Assembly: GCA_913030805.1 (NCBI GenBank)
Contig: CAJWDL010000007.1
Span: forward strand, 1-54,909
Length of the DNA: 54,909 nucleotides
Source of the DNA: an uncultured Candidatus Pelagibacter sp.
Lineage (GTDB): Bacteria > Pseudomonadota > Alphaproteobacteria > Pelagibacterales > Pelagibacteraceae
Direction of reading: 5' to 3'
The position numbers and the translations under genes are program-made. The notes beneath the pieces are model-generated. The model saw nothing but the letters and a program-made list of their open reading frames with translations. It was not told where the DNA came from and did not search any database. This document shows, piece after piece, positions 36,012-45,050 of this stretch (position 1 is its first letter; each line of letters starts with the position of its first letter).

Positions 36012-36797
36012 TTAAGTCATATTTTGTGGGTTAGGCATGCCAACTTTATTGTATCCGGCATCAACGTAGTGGATTTCACCAGTAACGGCAGCAGCCAAGT
36101 CGCTCAATAAATACAAGGCTGAACCGCCAACATCATTGATATCTACGTTTCTTTTCAAGAGAGAGTGATCTTCATTCCATTTATATAAAAATTTAGCATC
36201 ACCTATCGCAGAGGCAGCCAATGTTTTTATTGGCCCAGCACTTATTGCATTTATTCTTATTCCTTTTGATCCAAGATCCTTTGCAAGATATTTTACGCTA
36301 CTTTCTAATGCTGCCTTACAAACTCCCATAACATTGTAGTTTGGAATTACCTTAGAAGACTCATATGTTAAAGTTAACATGCTTGAACCTTTGTTCATAA
36401 TTTTCGAAGCTTCTTTTGCTACTTCTGTAAATGAAAAACACGAAATTAACATGCTCCTTAAAAAATTTTCTCTGGATGTATTTAAATATTCTCCAGAAAG
36501 TTCTGATCTTTCAGAGAAAGCAATTGCATGAACAACAAAATCTAAATTTTCCCATTTATTTTTAATATCATTAAAAGTTCTTATTATATCTTCCTTTTTT
36601 TCTACATCACAACTTAGTACAAAAGTAGATTTCAAAGATTCTGCTAATGGAACTACTCTTTTTTTTAAGGCATCACCCAAGTAAGTAAATGCAAGATTAG
36701 CACCATGCTCTGATAATTTTTTTGCTATTCCCCAAGCAATGGATCGATCATTAGCAATACCCATTATTAGTCCTTTTTTGTTTTTTAGTAATGACAT
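36012..36797 (-). CDS. fabI: Enoyl-[acyl-carrier-protein] reductase (NADH)
   Basis: 261-residue short-chain dehydrogenase-type enzyme for the last step of each fatty acid elongation cycle. GIANDRSIAWGIAKKLSEHGANLAFTYLG is the FabI cofactor start, and the Tyr-x6-Lys pair is in YNVMGVCKAALE, preceded by LTLTYESSKVIPNY. Last gene of the fabA-fabB-fabI operon, 13 nt after fabB. Confidence 0.96.
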   Translation of the reverse strand: MSLLKNKKGLIMGIANDRSIAWGIAKKLSEHGANLAFTYLGDALKKRVVPLAESLKSTFVLSCDVEKKEDIIRTFNDIKNKWENLDFVVHAIAFSERSELSGEYLNTSRENFLRSMLISCFSFTEVAKEASKIMNKGSSMLTLTYESSKVIPNYNVMGVCKAALESSVKYLAKDLGSKGIRINAISAGPIKTLAASAIGDAKFLYKWNEDHSLLKRNVDINDVGGSALYLLSDLAAAVTGEIHYVDAGYNKVGMPNPQNMT

Positions 36798-36810
36798 TCG
36801 ATTATTTAAA

Positions 36811-38028
36811 TTAATCTAATTTTTCAAAAATTAATGTTGCATTGGTTCCACCGAAACCAAAACTATTAGACATTACACTATTTAGTTCTTTATCTTTTTC
36901 AATCTTTGTTACAATTGGAAAATTTTTTGCTTTTTCATCCATATTTTCTATATTTGCGGATGCTGATATAAATTTATTTTCCATCATAAGTAAACAATAT
37001 ATTGCCTCTTGAACTCCTGTTGCTCCCAAAGAATGACCCGTTAATGATTTTGTTGAGCTAATTTTGGGAATATTTTCTTTAAATGTATCCTTAATGGCTT
37101 CAAGTTCTTTTATATCTCCAACTGGTGTTGAGGTACCGTGAGTATTAATATAGTCGAGTTTGTTTCTAGCAGTCTTTAATGCCATATTCATACATCTAGT
37201 AGCTCCTTCGCCAGATGGTTGAACCATGTCATATCCATCCGAGGTAGCTCCATAACCGGTTAATTCTGCATAAATTTTTGCTCCTCTTGCTTTTGCATGC
37301 TCGTATTCTTCTAGAACAACAGCTCCACCGCCACCCGAAATTACAAATCCATCTCTATTTGCGTCATAGGGTCTCGAAGCTTTTTGAGGCGTACTATTAT
37401 ATTTTGATGACAGTGCTGGCATTGCATCAAACATAGATGATAAAGCCCAGTCTAATTCCTCACCACCACCAGCAAATACTATATCTTGTTTTCCCAATTG
37501 AATAAGCTCCATTCCATTCCCAATACAATGTGCGCTTGTTGAACAAGCCGAACTTATTGAATAGTTTACTCCTTTTATCTTAAATGGAACAGCAAGTGTT
37601 GCAGAGCATGTACTAGCCATTGTTCTTGGAACTATATAAGGGCCCATTCTTTTGGGTGCAGATTTTCTTGTGGCGTCTACTGCATAAACCACGTTTTTTA
37701 TTGAAGGACCTCCTGATCCCATTACAATTCCAGTTTTTTCATTGCTAATATCTTTTTCTTCTAAACCAGATTCTTTTATTGCCTCTTTTAATGCAATAAA
37801 ATTAAACGCAGAGCCTTCACCCATAAATCTTTTTTGTCTTCTATCGATATGTTCATCCAAATTTAAATTTTTTATTGTTCCGGCAACCTGACTTCTAAAA
37901 TTATATTTTTTTTGATCTTCAGAAAATACGATTCCTGATTTTGTATTAAGCAAAGATTCCAACGCCTCATCTTTGTTATTTCCAATACAAGAAACTATAC
38001 CCAAACCAGTTACAACTACTTTTCTCAT
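36811..38028 (-). CDS. fabB: 3-oxoacyl-[acyl-carrier-protein] synthase I (FabB-type)
   Basis: 405-residue condensing enzyme. The active Cys is in [15 protein letters not shown], the His residues in [12 protein letters not shown] and [11 protein letters not shown], and [15 protein letters not shown] closes the protein. Adjacent to fabA, its partner in unsaturated fatty acid synthesis, with 2 nt between them. Confidence 0.96.
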   Translation of the reverse strand: MRKVVVTGLGIVSCIGNNKDEALESLLNTKSGIVFSEDQKKYNFRSQVAGTIKNLNLDEHIDRRQKRFMGEGSAFNFIALKEAIKESGLEEKDISNEKTGIVMGSGGPSIKNVVYAVDATRKSAPKRMGPYIVPRTMASTCSATLAVPFKIKGVNYSISSACSTSAHCIGNGMELIQLGKQDIVFAGGGEELDWALSSMFDAMPALSSKYNSTPQKASRPYDANRDGFVISGGGGAVVLEEYEHAKARGAKIYAELTGYGATSDGYDMVQPSGEGATRCMNMALKTARNKLDYINTHGTSTPVGDIKELEAIKDTFKENIPKISSTKSLTGHSLGATGVQEAIYCLLMMENKFISASANIENMDEKAKNFPIVTKIEKDKELNSVMSNSFGFGGTNATLIFEKLD

Positions 38029-38030
38029 AA

Positions 38031-38534
38031 TTATTTAAACAACCCAACTTTTAAGTTTTCAGCTTCATATATTTTACTATCATCTGCAAACAAATTTCCA
38101 TTGGCTAAACCGACTACCGTACCTTCTTTTTTTATAATTCTTTTTATATTTATTTCATAAATTGCTTTATTGACTTTTTTCAATACTTCACCAGAAAATT
38201 TGACACTATTAACCCCAAGCGCTCTTCCTTTTCCAGGTTCACCTAGCCATCCAAGAAAAAAACCTACTAGCTGCCACATCGCATCTAAACCAAGACATCC
38301 TGGCATAACAGGATCTTCCATAAAGTGGCAATCAAAAAACCAAAGATCTTTTTTTATATCAAGTTCTGCTTTTACAAAACCTTTTTTGAAATTACCTTCG
38401 TTTTCGGTAATTTCCGTTATTCTGTCAAACATAAGCAAAGGAGGTAATGGCAATTTTGCATTTCCTTTTCCAAAAAGTTTACCTTTTCCACAATCGATTA
38501 ATTCTTGATAATTGTAATTTTTTTTTTTAATCAT
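38031..38534 (-). CDS. fabA: 3-hydroxydecanoyl-ACP dehydratase/isomerase
   Basis: 167 residues. The catalytic His and Asp lie in [22 protein letters not shown]-terminus [14 protein letters not shown] and C-terminus [12 protein letters not shown] match the family end to end. Introduces the cis double bond for unsaturated fatty acids. First gene of the minus-strand fab operon. A TATACT at 38537-38542 on the minus strand resembles a -10 but is too close to the ATG for this start. The usual alphaproteobacterial neighbour irr is absent. Confidence 0.96.
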   Translation of the reverse strand: MIKKKNYNYQELIDCGKGKLFGKGNAKLPLPPLLMFDRITEITENEGNFKKGFVKAELDIKKDLWFFDCHFMEDPVMPGCLGLDAMWQLVGFFLGWLGEPGKGRALGVNSVKFSGEVLKKVNKAIYEINIKRIIKKEGTVVGLANGNLFADDSKIYEAENLKVGLFK

Positions 38535-38551
38535 TTAGTATAACCTAGCAC

Positions 38552-38579
38552 TTGATTTAGAAGTTTTATTATATATATT
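38552..38579 (+). promoter_or_regulatory. Candidate promoter of the peroxiredoxin gene
   Basis: TTGATT (38552-38557), 16 nt, TATATT (38574-38579) in the 50-bp gap between fabA and the peroxiredoxin. The expected start falls at about the ATG (38585 or 38588), implying a leaderless message; no Shine-Dalgarno is present, in agreement. AT-rich context makes the match only suggestive. Confidence 0.4.
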
Positions 38580-38584
38580 AGTTT

Positions 38585-39148
38585 ATGATGTTAAGTGAAA
38601 CTAAAAAAGTACCTACCGTTTTGTTTAAAATTCGCAAAGAGGTTTCGGGAAAGAGCCAAGAGGGAACGCGAACCCCACCAGAAATATGCAAAGCAGGAAC
38701 TTGGATAGATCAATCAACAGATGATTTTTTTTTACAAAAAAAGGTAATAGTTTTTTCTTTGCCAGGCGCCTTTACACCAACATGTTCATCACAGCAATTA
38801 CCAGGATTTGATGAAAAATTTAATGAATTTAATAAATATGGCATTGATGCAATATATTGTATTTCGGTTAATGATTCCTTTGTTATGAATGCTTGGGCAG
38901 AATATCAAAATATAAAAAATGTTAAAATGATACCAGATGGAAGTGGAACATTTACTAAAGAAATGGGCATGCTAATTAACAAAGAACATCTGGGGTTTGG
39001 TCACCGTTCATGGAGATATGCCATGATAGTAAATAACGGCATTATTGAAAAAATGTTTATAGAACCAGGAAAAAATAATACAGGTGAAGATGAAGACCCA
39101 TATGGGGAAACATCTCCAGAAAATATATTAAAATTCTTAAAAAATTAA
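38585..39148 (+). CDS. Prx5-type peroxiredoxin
   Basis: 187-residue thiol peroxidase of the Prx5/hybrid class, reducing peroxides with glutathione or glutaredoxin. The peroxidatic Cys67 is in FSLPGAFTPTCSSQQLPGF; GHRSWRYAMIVNNGIIEKMFIEPG is the family C-terminal segment. It starts about 20 residues earlier than usual members, with the stretch EVSGKSQEGTRTPPE. Starts ATGATG; either codon is possible. Sits where irr is found in larger alphaproteobacteria. Confidence 0.9.
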   Translation: MMLSETKKVPTVLFKIRKEVSGKSQEGTRTPPEICKAGTWIDQSTDDFFLQKKVIVFSLPGAFTPTCSSQQLPGFDEKFNEFNKYGIDAIYCISVNDSFVMNAWAEYQNIKNVKMIPDGSGTFTKEMGMLINKEHLGFGHRSWRYAMIVNNGIIEKMFIEPGKNNTGEDEDPYGETSPENILKFLKN

Positions 39149-39181
39149 CAAAAAAAATCTACTTCTAAAAAGTTTTGTTAA
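39145..39181. terminator. Weak convergent terminator after the peroxiredoxin
   Basis: TTAACAAAA (39145-39153) and TTTTGTTAA (39173-39181) form a 9-bp perfect inverted repeat around a 19-nt loop, spanning the stops of both convergent genes. AT-rich, so the stem is weak. Confidence 0.4.
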
Positions 39182-39642
39182 AAATTTCCCCATAAATAAT
39201 TTTTAAAAATCCAACCCTTATAATCATTAGTTATAATTTTACACCAATCTTCTTTACATTTTTTTACAATAACTATTTTACCTTTTTCTAATTTAGCCAT
39301 GGGCTGCGAATAAATGTTTGGTTTTTTAAAGATAATAGATAAATTATGAATGTTTATGGCTGATTTTTTTTTTGATAATTGAGAGACGTGAATCCAACCA
39401 TTGTTATTTTTTAAATCGGTTATTTTTCTAAAATTATCTTTGTTATCAATAATCTTTATAGGTAAATATTTTTTTTTGTAAATAAATTTAACTGGATATT
39501 CAAAAGAAGGTCCTTGCCTTACTTTTACTCTATTATATTTTAAAGTTAAAAAATAATCTTTCTCACTACCCAGTATGTCGTTAATTAATAAAATATTAAA
39601 AAAAGAAATTAGAATCAAAAATTTTATTTTTCTATTTATCAC
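39178..39642 (-). CDS. Secreted bacterial SH3-domain protein
   Basis: 154 residues with an N-terminal signal peptide (FLILISFFNILLINDILG) and two SH3-like repeats. The first has LKYNRVKVRQGPSFEYPV and NGWIHVSQL; the second has KKPNIYSQPMAKLEKGKIVIVKKC and WCKIITNDYKGWIFKNYLWG. Such proteins are common in alphaproteobacteria and probably bind peptidoglycan, but function is unknown. Its start overlaps the moeB/thiF-like gene by 11 nt. Confidence 0.85.
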   Translation of the reverse strand: MINRKIKFLILISFFNILLINDILGSEKDYFLTLKYNRVKVRQGPSFEYPVKFIYKKKYLPIKIIDNKDNFRKITDLKNNNGWIHVSQLSKKKSAINIHNLSIIFKKPNIYSQPMAKLEKGKIVIVKKCKEDWCKIITNDYKGWIFKNYLWGNF

Positions 39643-40381
39643 AAATACAATTTTTTTTCTTTGTTATTTTCGCTTTTCTAAAATTTAGATCAAGGGAATT
39701 AATAATTAACATGTATCCACAAAGAGAATTTCCAATATTTAATATTTCCTTAACAACTTCATTTGCTTGAATGCTTCCAACAATTCCAGCCAATGTACCT
39801 AGAATTCCATCAATTTCACAGTTTAGTAATTGATCAGACGGATATGTTTGAAAAAAACATCTTAAACATGGAGATTTATTATTGTGAAAATTGAATGTAA
39901 ATATTTGTCCATCAAATTTATTAATAGCACCAGTAATTAATATTTTTTTGTTTTTAGCTGCATAATCATTAATTAAAAATTTTGTTTTAAAATTATCACT
40001 TCCATCAACTAATACTGGGTATTTTTTGGCAATCTTGTCGATATTGTTATGATCCAATTTTTTTTGATAATAAGAAACATTAATATCTGAGTTGATTTTT
40101 TTAATCTTTTGGCCTGCTATTTTTGATTTTTGTTTTTTTAGATCACCCGTTTCAAATAATATTTGTCTATGAAGATTTGATAAATCTACTTTATCATGAT
40201 CTATTATGCCGATGTTGCCGATTCCTAATGCAGCAAGATAAATTAAAACAGGTGAGCCAAGACCACCTGCCCCTACAACTAAAACCTTTGAATTTAAAAG
40301 TTTTTTTTGACCAATGGGACCTATTTTTTTTAGCACCATTTGCCTAGAATATCTTTTAATTTGTTTTTCAGTTAATTTCAT
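39632..40381 (-). CDS. ThiF/MoeB-family adenylyltransferase
   Basis: 249 residues from the ATG at 40381 (MKLTEKQIKRYSRQM); the open frame upstream is a shadow of dut. KVLVVGAGGLGSPVLIYLAALG is the nucleotide site, DKVDLSNLHRQILF the magnesium/ATP segment, and PCLRCFFQ plus the terminal NCICDK the zinc ligands. It adenylates the C-terminus of a ThiS- or MoaD-type carrier for thiamine, molybdopterin or thiouridine synthesis; which cannot be told here. Confidence 0.9.
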   Translation of the reverse strand: MKLTEKQIKRYSRQMVLKKIGPIGQKKLLNSKVLVVGAGGLGSPVLIYLAALGIGNIGIIDHDKVDLSNLHRQILFETGDLKKQKSKIAGQKIKKINSDINVSYYQKKLDHNNIDKIAKKYPVLVDGSDNFKTKFLINDYAAKNKKILITGAINKFDGQIFTFNFHNNKSPCLRCFFQTYPSDQLLNCEIDGILGTLAGIVGSIQANEVVKEILNIGNSLCGYMLIINSLDLNFRKAKITKKKNCICDK

Positions 40382-40394
40382 CGTGAAGTTTAAA

Positions 40395-40832
40395 TTATTT
40401 GTCAGTTGAACCAAAACCACCTTTTCCTCTAACGGTTTCGGGTAAACTTTCTGCTTCTTCAAGTTCAACTTTAATGATTGGACAGACAATCATTTGAGCA
40501 ATTCTATCATTTTTTTTTATTTCAAAAATATCTTTTCCAAGATTAATTAGAATTATTTTGATTTCACCTCTATAGTCCGAATCAATTGTGCCAGGTGTAT
40601 TTAGGACACTAATTCCATTTTTTGCGGCCAATCCAGATCTAGGTCTTATTTGTATCTCATATTGTTCTGGGATAGCTACCATTATACCAGTAGAAATTAT
40701 TTTTTTTTCACCTGGCAACATCTTTACTGTTTGCTCAACATTAGCCATAAGATCCATTCCTGATGAACCATCAGTTTTATATTCAGGTAAAATAATATTT
40801 TTTTGAAGTTTTTTAATCAACAATTTAACCAT
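40395..40832 (-). CDS. dut: dUTP pyrophosphatase
   Basis: 145-residue trimeric dUTPase. Motifs: DGSSGMDLMAN (1), RPRSGLAAKNGI (2), NTPGTIDSDYRGEIKIILIN (3), NDRIAQMIVCP (4) and GKGGFGSTDK (5). Prevents uracil incorporation into DNA and supplies dUMP for thymidylate. Lies between coaBC and the ThiF-like gene, as in many alphaproteobacteria. Confidence 0.97.
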   Translation of the reverse strand: MVKLLIKKLQKNIILPEYKTDGSSGMDLMANVEQTVKMLPGEKKIISTGIMVAIPEQYEIQIRPRSGLAAKNGISVLNTPGTIDSDYRGEIKIILINLGKDIFEIKKNDRIAQMIVCPIIKVELEEAESLPETVRGKGGFGSTDK

Positions 40833-40838
40833 AGATGG

Positions 40839-42053
40839 CTAGGTATTGAAGTTTTCGAGTATTCTTTTGGTAATCTCTTCGGCTATTTCAGATTTTTTTC
40901 TTTTTGAAATTAACTCGTTTTTTTTATCTTTATCTTTATAAATTATTGAAACTTCATTAAAATCTGAGTCAAAACCAATGTCAGATTTTGATACGTCATT
41001 TGCAATTATCCAATCACAGTATTTTTTTGAAATCTTTGCTTCAGCATTTTCAATAACATTATTTGTTTCAGCAGCAAAACCAATAACTAGCTTAGGCCTC
41101 AAAGAATTATGAGTAGATAAATAGCTCAATATATCTCTATTTTTTTCCAGCTCTAAGTTAATTTTATCTTGTTTCTTAATTTTATTTTTTTGAAATTTAG
41201 ATATTTTAAAATCACCTACGGCAGCAGCACATACCGCTATATCTGCTGGAAGATTTTTTTTTGCTTCTTCATACATTTCTTCTGCAGTATTAATTTTTAT
41301 TAATTTCAAATTTTTTAAATCAGACAAATTGGTTGGACCGGTAATAAGAGTTGTTTCCACTCCTCTTTTTAATAGAGATTGTGCTATCTCATAACCTTGT
41401 TTTCCACTTGAATTGTTAGAAATATATCTTACGGAATCAATATATTCCCTTGTCGGACCTGAAGTTACAATTGCTTTGAGCTTCTTTTTTGAAATTTCTT
41501 TTTGTTTAGAAAAAAAGTTATTCAAAAATTCAATAATTTTTGTTGGTTCCGACATTTTACCTTTACCATATTCTCCGCACGCCATTTCTCCAATCTCAGG
41601 TCCCACGCAAAGATAGCCATAATTTAATAATTTGGAGACATTTTCTTGTGTTGCTTGGTGCATCCACATTCTTACATTCATTGCAGGTACCAAAATTACT
41701 TTTTTATCTGAAGCTAGAACTAGAGTTGATGCCAAATCTTCGGCATTTCCGTAAGAGAATTTTGAAATTGAGTTTGCTGTTGCAGGAGCTACTAATATTA
41801 CATCGCACCATCTGGAGAGTGTAATATGGTCCATTTCTGCTTCGCTATCAGAATCAAATAATTCTTCATATACTTTATTCTGAGTTAAGGATGTAATTGA
41901 TAATGGTGTTACAAATTCCTTCCCGCTCTTAGTTAAAACTGTTTTTATTTCGGATCCATTATTTTTTAATAAACGAATTAGTTCAAGACTTTTGTAAGCT
42001 GCAATCCCACCAGTTATTATCAATATTATTTTTTTACTTTTTAAGTAATTCAT
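40839..42053 (-). CDS. coaBC: Bifunctional phosphopantothenoylcysteine decarboxylase/synthetase
   Basis: 404 residues. The CoaC flavoprotein half (1 to about 185) has ITGGIAAYKSLELIRLLKNNG, MDHITLSRWCDVILVAPATANS with the catalytic His, and VPAMNVRMW. The CoaB half has VTSGPTREYIDSVRYISNNSSGKQG and ADIAVCAAAVGDFK. Two steps of coenzyme A synthesis. 5 nt downstream of ubiB. Confidence 0.96.
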   Translation of the reverse strand: MNYLKSKKIILIITGGIAAYKSLELIRLLKNNGSEIKTVLTKSGKEFVTPLSITSLTQNKVYEELFDSDSEAEMDHITLSRWCDVILVAPATANSISKFSYGNAEDLASTLVLASDKKVILVPAMNVRMWMHQATQENVSKLLNYGYLCVGPEIGEMACGEYGKGKMSEPTKIIEFLNNFFSKQKEISKKKLKAIVTSGPTREYIDSVRYISNNSSGKQGYEIAQSLLKRGVETTLITGPTNLSDLKNLKLIKINTAEEMYEEAKKNLPADIAVCAAAVGDFKISKFQKNKIKKQDKINLELEKNRDILSYLSTHNSLRPKLVIGFAAETNNVIENAEAKISKKYCDWIIANDVSKSDIGFDSDFNEVSIIYKDKDKKNELISKRKKSEIAEEITKRILENFNT

Positions 42054-42058
42054 TTTGT

Positions 42059-43627
42059 TTATTTGAATACCAATAGTAGAAAAATTACAAGAACTAAAAA
42101 GGCAGATATCAAGTTATTTCTAAACAATTTTATTTTTAGTTCTTCTTCCTTTAAGGAATAATACGAGGCGGAGTTAGGAGACAGTTTATCCTCTGCAACG
42201 ACTGTTAATGCTTCACTGGCTTTATCCATTATTTTTGGTAACTCCGGAATTCTTTTTAATATCTCAGATGCATTTTCTATTTTTTCGCTTATTTTATTAA
42301 GCGGATCTTTCGTTTCTTTTAGCCAGGTTTCCAGTATTGGTTTTGATACATTCCAAATATTAGTGTTAGGGTCTAATCTTCGTGCTACACCCTCTACAAC
42401 AACCATAGTTTTTTGAAGAAGTAAAAGTTGAGGTTGCGTTTGCATATCAAATTTTTCTGTATTATCGAATAATTGTTTTAATAGTTTACCACCAGATATG
42501 TCTTTTACTGATTGACCAAAAATTGGTTCACCAATGGACCTTAGTGATTGAGCAAATTCATCGACAGAAAATTTTTTTGATATCAAACCAGCTATAAAAT
42601 GAACTTCTGCAACCTTTTTATAATCTCTATTGATAAAGCCGTATAAAATTTCAGCCAAATATCTACGGTTTAGTTTATCTAATCTACCCATAATTCCAAA
42701 ATCTACTGTAACTATGTCACCATTCTTATTTATAAAAATATTACCTTGATGCATGTCCGCATGAAAAAAACCATCTCTAACTGCTTGTCTTAAGAAATGT
42801 TGTATTAGATTTTTGGATATTTTTTTTGTATCGATTCCACTTTTTGTAAGTTTTTCAGTTTCTCTAATTGGAATACCTTCAATTTTATCTAATGTGAGTA
42901 TCTTTTGAGTAGTAAAGTTCCAGTAAATTTTTGGCACAATGAATCCAATATCATTTTTTGTATTCTCATATAATTCATTTGCGGCGGCAGCCTCGAATCG
43001 CAAATCCATCTCTATATTTGTAATTTCTTTGAGCAAGTAAACGATTTCAATTAACCGCAGTCTTTTTGTCTTTTTTACTGTACTTTCAATAATATAGGCT
43101 AATAGCATGAGAGCATCTAATTCTTCATTGAAAATTTTTTGAATTGAAGGTCTCAGTATTTTTATTGCAACTTCTTTTTCAACGCCATTATTTTTTATTT
43201 TTGCAAAATGTACTTGCGCTATAGAAGCAGCAGCAATGGGCTCACTAAATTCATGGATGTTTTGGATAGTTTTTTCTCCAAATTCTTTTTTTAATATCAA
43301 AGAAGCTTCAGTTTTGTTGAAAGGAGGAAGCTTATCCTGGAGTTTTTCTAAATCTTTTGCTAATTTTTCTCCAATAATATCGGGTCTTGTAGCCAAAAAC
43401 TGACCAAGCTTAATAAATGTTGTGCCCATTTCCTGTAATGAGGAACATAATTTTTGACCTGAACTTTCATTTTTTTTTTGCGCTTCTTTTTTTACGCTAA
43501 AACCTAAAATAAAGAAAAAAATTTTAATTAATATCGGTGGGTTATATATTTCTGAGATTGAGTTGATTACACCAGATTTAGCTAATTTCCTTCCAATCTT
43601 AAATAATAAAAAAGTTTTTTTAAACAT
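42059..43627 (-). CDS. ubiB: UbiB, ABC1/ADCK-type ubiquinone biosynthesis ATPase
   Basis: 522 residues from the ATG at 43627 (MFKKTFLLFKIG); a TTG at 43642 would overlap ubiE. The KxGQ signature is in GTTFIKLGQFLATRPDIIG, the ADCK Ala-rich loop in AAASIAQVHFA, the kinase-like residues in HADMHQGNIF and VDFGIMGRL. A hydrophobic C-terminal helix (LISAFLVLVIFLLLV) anchors it to the inner membrane. Supports aerobic ubiquinone synthesis. Confidence 0.95.
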   Translation of the reverse strand: MFKKTFLLFKIGRKLAKSGVINSISEIYNPPILIKIFFFILGFSVKKEAQKKNESSGQKLCSSLQEMGTTFIKLGQFLATRPDIIGEKLAKDLEKLQDKLPPFNKTEASLILKKEFGEKTIQNIHEFSEPIAAASIAQVHFAKIKNNGVEKEVAIKILRPSIQKIFNEELDALMLLAYIIESTVKKTKRLRLIEIVYLLKEITNIEMDLRFEAAAANELYENTKNDIGFIVPKIYWNFTTQKILTLDKIEGIPIRETEKLTKSGIDTKKISKNLIQHFLRQAVRDGFFHADMHQGNIFINKNGDIVTVDFGIMGRLDKLNRRYLAEILYGFINRDYKKVAEVHFIAGLISKKFSVDEFAQSLRSIGEPIFGQSVKDISGGKLLKQLFDNTEKFDMQTQPQLLLLQKTMVVVEGVARRLDPNTNIWNVSKPILETWLKETKDPLNKISEKIENASEILKRIPELPKIMDKASEALTVVAEDKLSPNSASYYSLKEEELKIKLFRNNLISAFLVLVIFLLLVFK

Positions 43628-43629
43628 GA

Positions 43630-44334
43630 TTATATTTTCCAACCAGAGTGAATTGCAACGATTCCACCACTAAGACTTCTATATTCAGATTTATAAAAAT
43701 TATTTTTTTTCATTAAATCGATTAATTCTTCCTGGTTATAAAAATTTTTTATACTTTTAACCAAGTATTCGTAAGGTTGTTCATCTCCAACCACAATATT
43801 TCCGATTTTTGGAATACTTTTCGAGTAAAAATCATATAATTTTTTAAAGTTATAGTTTTTAATTTTCGAAAATTCTAAACATATAAATCTTCCTCCAGGT
43901 TTTAATACTCGGCATGCTTCTTGCAAAACACGGTTTATATTATTTGTATTTCTCAATCCAAAACTAATAGAATAATAATCAAAATAGTTATCTTTAAAAC
44001 TTAGTTTTTCAGCACTGTCCAAATACCATTTTATATTATTATATTTGGCAAGTTTTTTTTTGGCAATTTCCATCATTTTTGAATTTGGATCTACGGCATA
44101 TACCGTTCCTTTATTTTTTATATATTTAAGAAATAATTTTGCAATATCTCCGGTTCCCGAAGACATATCTAGTAAAACTGTATTCTTATTAGGGGAAAGC
44201 CAGCTAATCATTTGTTTTTTCCATAATCTATGCGAACCTAAAGACATAATGTCATTCATTAAGTCATATTTATCAAAAACCTTATTAAATACCTTTTGAA
44301 CCAACTTTTTTTTTTCAGCGATATTAGATTTCAT
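43630..44334 (-). CDS. ubiE: Ubiquinone/menaquinone C-methyltransferase
   Basis: 234-residue SAM methyltransferase. N-terminus VFNKVFDKYDLMNDIMSLGSHRLWKKQM, SAM site LLDMSSGTGDIAKLFL, and YYSISFGLRNTNNINRVLQEACRVLKPGGRFICLEFSK are the UbiE signatures. Upstream of ubiB by 2 nt. mutM, which usually sits between rpsT and ubiE in alphaproteobacteria, is absent. Confidence 0.96.
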   Translation of the reverse strand: MKSNIAEKKKLVQKVFNKVFDKYDLMNDIMSLGSHRLWKKQMISWLSPNKNTVLLDMSSGTGDIAKLFLKYIKNKGTVYAVDPNSKMMEIAKKKLAKYNNIKWYLDSAEKLSFKDNYFDYYSISFGLRNTNNINRVLQEACRVLKPGGRFICLEFSKIKNYNFKKLYDFYSKSIPKIGNIVVGDEQPYEYLVKSIKNFYNQEELIDLMKKNNFYKSEYRSLSGGIVAIHSGWKI

Positions 44335-44493
44335 GGTTAATTTTTTTGTTAAAAAATATTTTTTTTGATATTATATAATATTTTTATGCTCTAATTAACA
44401 GAAGTTGAGGTCTTAAAGCGACAATGTCAGGCCTAATGATAGCAAATATTCATTGACCAAAACACATGTAAAGGTTATATAACTTTTCCTTTT
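44335..44493 (+). promoter_or_regulatory. rpsT promoter and structured leader
   Basis: A 159-nt gap between divergent ubiE and rpsT. It holds a 14-bp palindrome ATATTATATAATAT (44368-44381) that includes a TATAAT -10, then a hairpin AGGTCT (44408-44413) with AGGCCT (44429-44434) closing an inner GAC-AAT-GTC, then a second hairpin AAAGGTT-ATAT-AACTTTT (44470-44487) seven bases before the rpsT ATG. The second hairpin takes up the only Shine-Dalgarno-like bases (AAAGG). This looks like a ribosomal-protein leader that could let S20 control its own translation, an inference from structure only. Confidence 0.5.
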
Positions 44494-44754
44494 ATGCCTA
44501 ATACGAAATCTGCCATTCAAAGAGTTAGAAAAGTTAATAAACAGACTTCTGTGAATAGAATTAGAAAAAACAAGTACAGATCTATTATTAAGGAGATTAG
44601 TTTATTAATAGCCGCAAAGAAGAAAAAAGAAGCAGTTAAATTATTGCCAAAATTCAATTCCCAATTAATGAAAATAGCCAAAGTGGGAGTCATAAAAAGG
44701 CAAACCGCGTCAAGAAAAATATCAAGACTTACAAAAAAGATTAGTAAACTTTAG
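44494..44754 (+). CDS. rpsT: 30S ribosomal protein S20
   Basis: 86 residues, basic helical protein. MPNTKSAIQRVRKVNKQTSVNR, KKKEAVKLLPKFNSQLMKIAKVGVIKRQTASRKISRL is the characteristic end. Binds the bottom of 16S rRNA. Upstream of dnaA on the same strand, the classic alphaproteobacterial rpsT-dnaA pair. No Shine-Dalgarno immediately before the ATG. Confidence 0.97.
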   Translation: MPNTKSAIQRVRKVNKQTSVNRIRKNKYRSIIKEISLLIAAKKKKEAVKLLPKFNSQLMKIAKVGVIKRQTASRKISRLTKKISKL

Positions 44755-45050
44755 AAAACTTCAATTTTGAGTTGATCAACTTTTAAGATTAATATTAATT
44801 TTATAAGTGAATCTAAAATATATTTTATCTAAATAAATTAATATTTTTATAAATTAATCTATATGTAGTTACCCATAGGCTTCATAAATGATTTGCAAAT
44901 TTAGAAAATAGAAAATAATTCTATTGAAAATTTAAACACTTTTAAGTTTAATTTTCTATCCTAGATTTTATTTTATTTTAGTTAAAAAAAATTTATAGTT
45001 GCTTTAATTCTGTAACGATATTAAAAAAACTAAAATAAAATTTTCAATTC
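44755..45050. promoter_or_regulatory. rpsT-dnaA intergenic region
   Basis: A 296-nt, about 80 percent AT gap with no ORF I can support. Inverted repeats seen are AGTTGATCAACT (44770-44781, followed by a short T run and possibly the rpsT terminator), AATAGAA-AATAA-TTCTATT (44907-44925), and ATTTTATTTTAGTT (44970-44983) with AACTAAAATAAAAT (45028-45041) flanking 44 nt before dnaA. No canonical DnaA box (TTATNCACA) was found; the closest is TTACCCATA at 44869-44877. It must contain the dnaA promoter. It is not possible to call oriC from it. Confidence 0.45.

Noticed and set aside
40382-40489. Upstream extension of the ThiF/MoeB-like gene.
   Set aside because: It overlaps the 3' end of dut, and the family N-terminus begins at the ATG at 40381.
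44424-44456. A 10-codon upstream ORF (MSGLMIANIH) in the rpsT leader.
   Set aside because: The GAGG-like Shine-Dalgarno is about 13 bases away and the ORF overlaps the hairpin stem; chance is likely at this length.
44869-44877. Possible DnaA box TTACCCATA.
   Set aside because: Two mismatches to TTATNCACA and no second site nearby.
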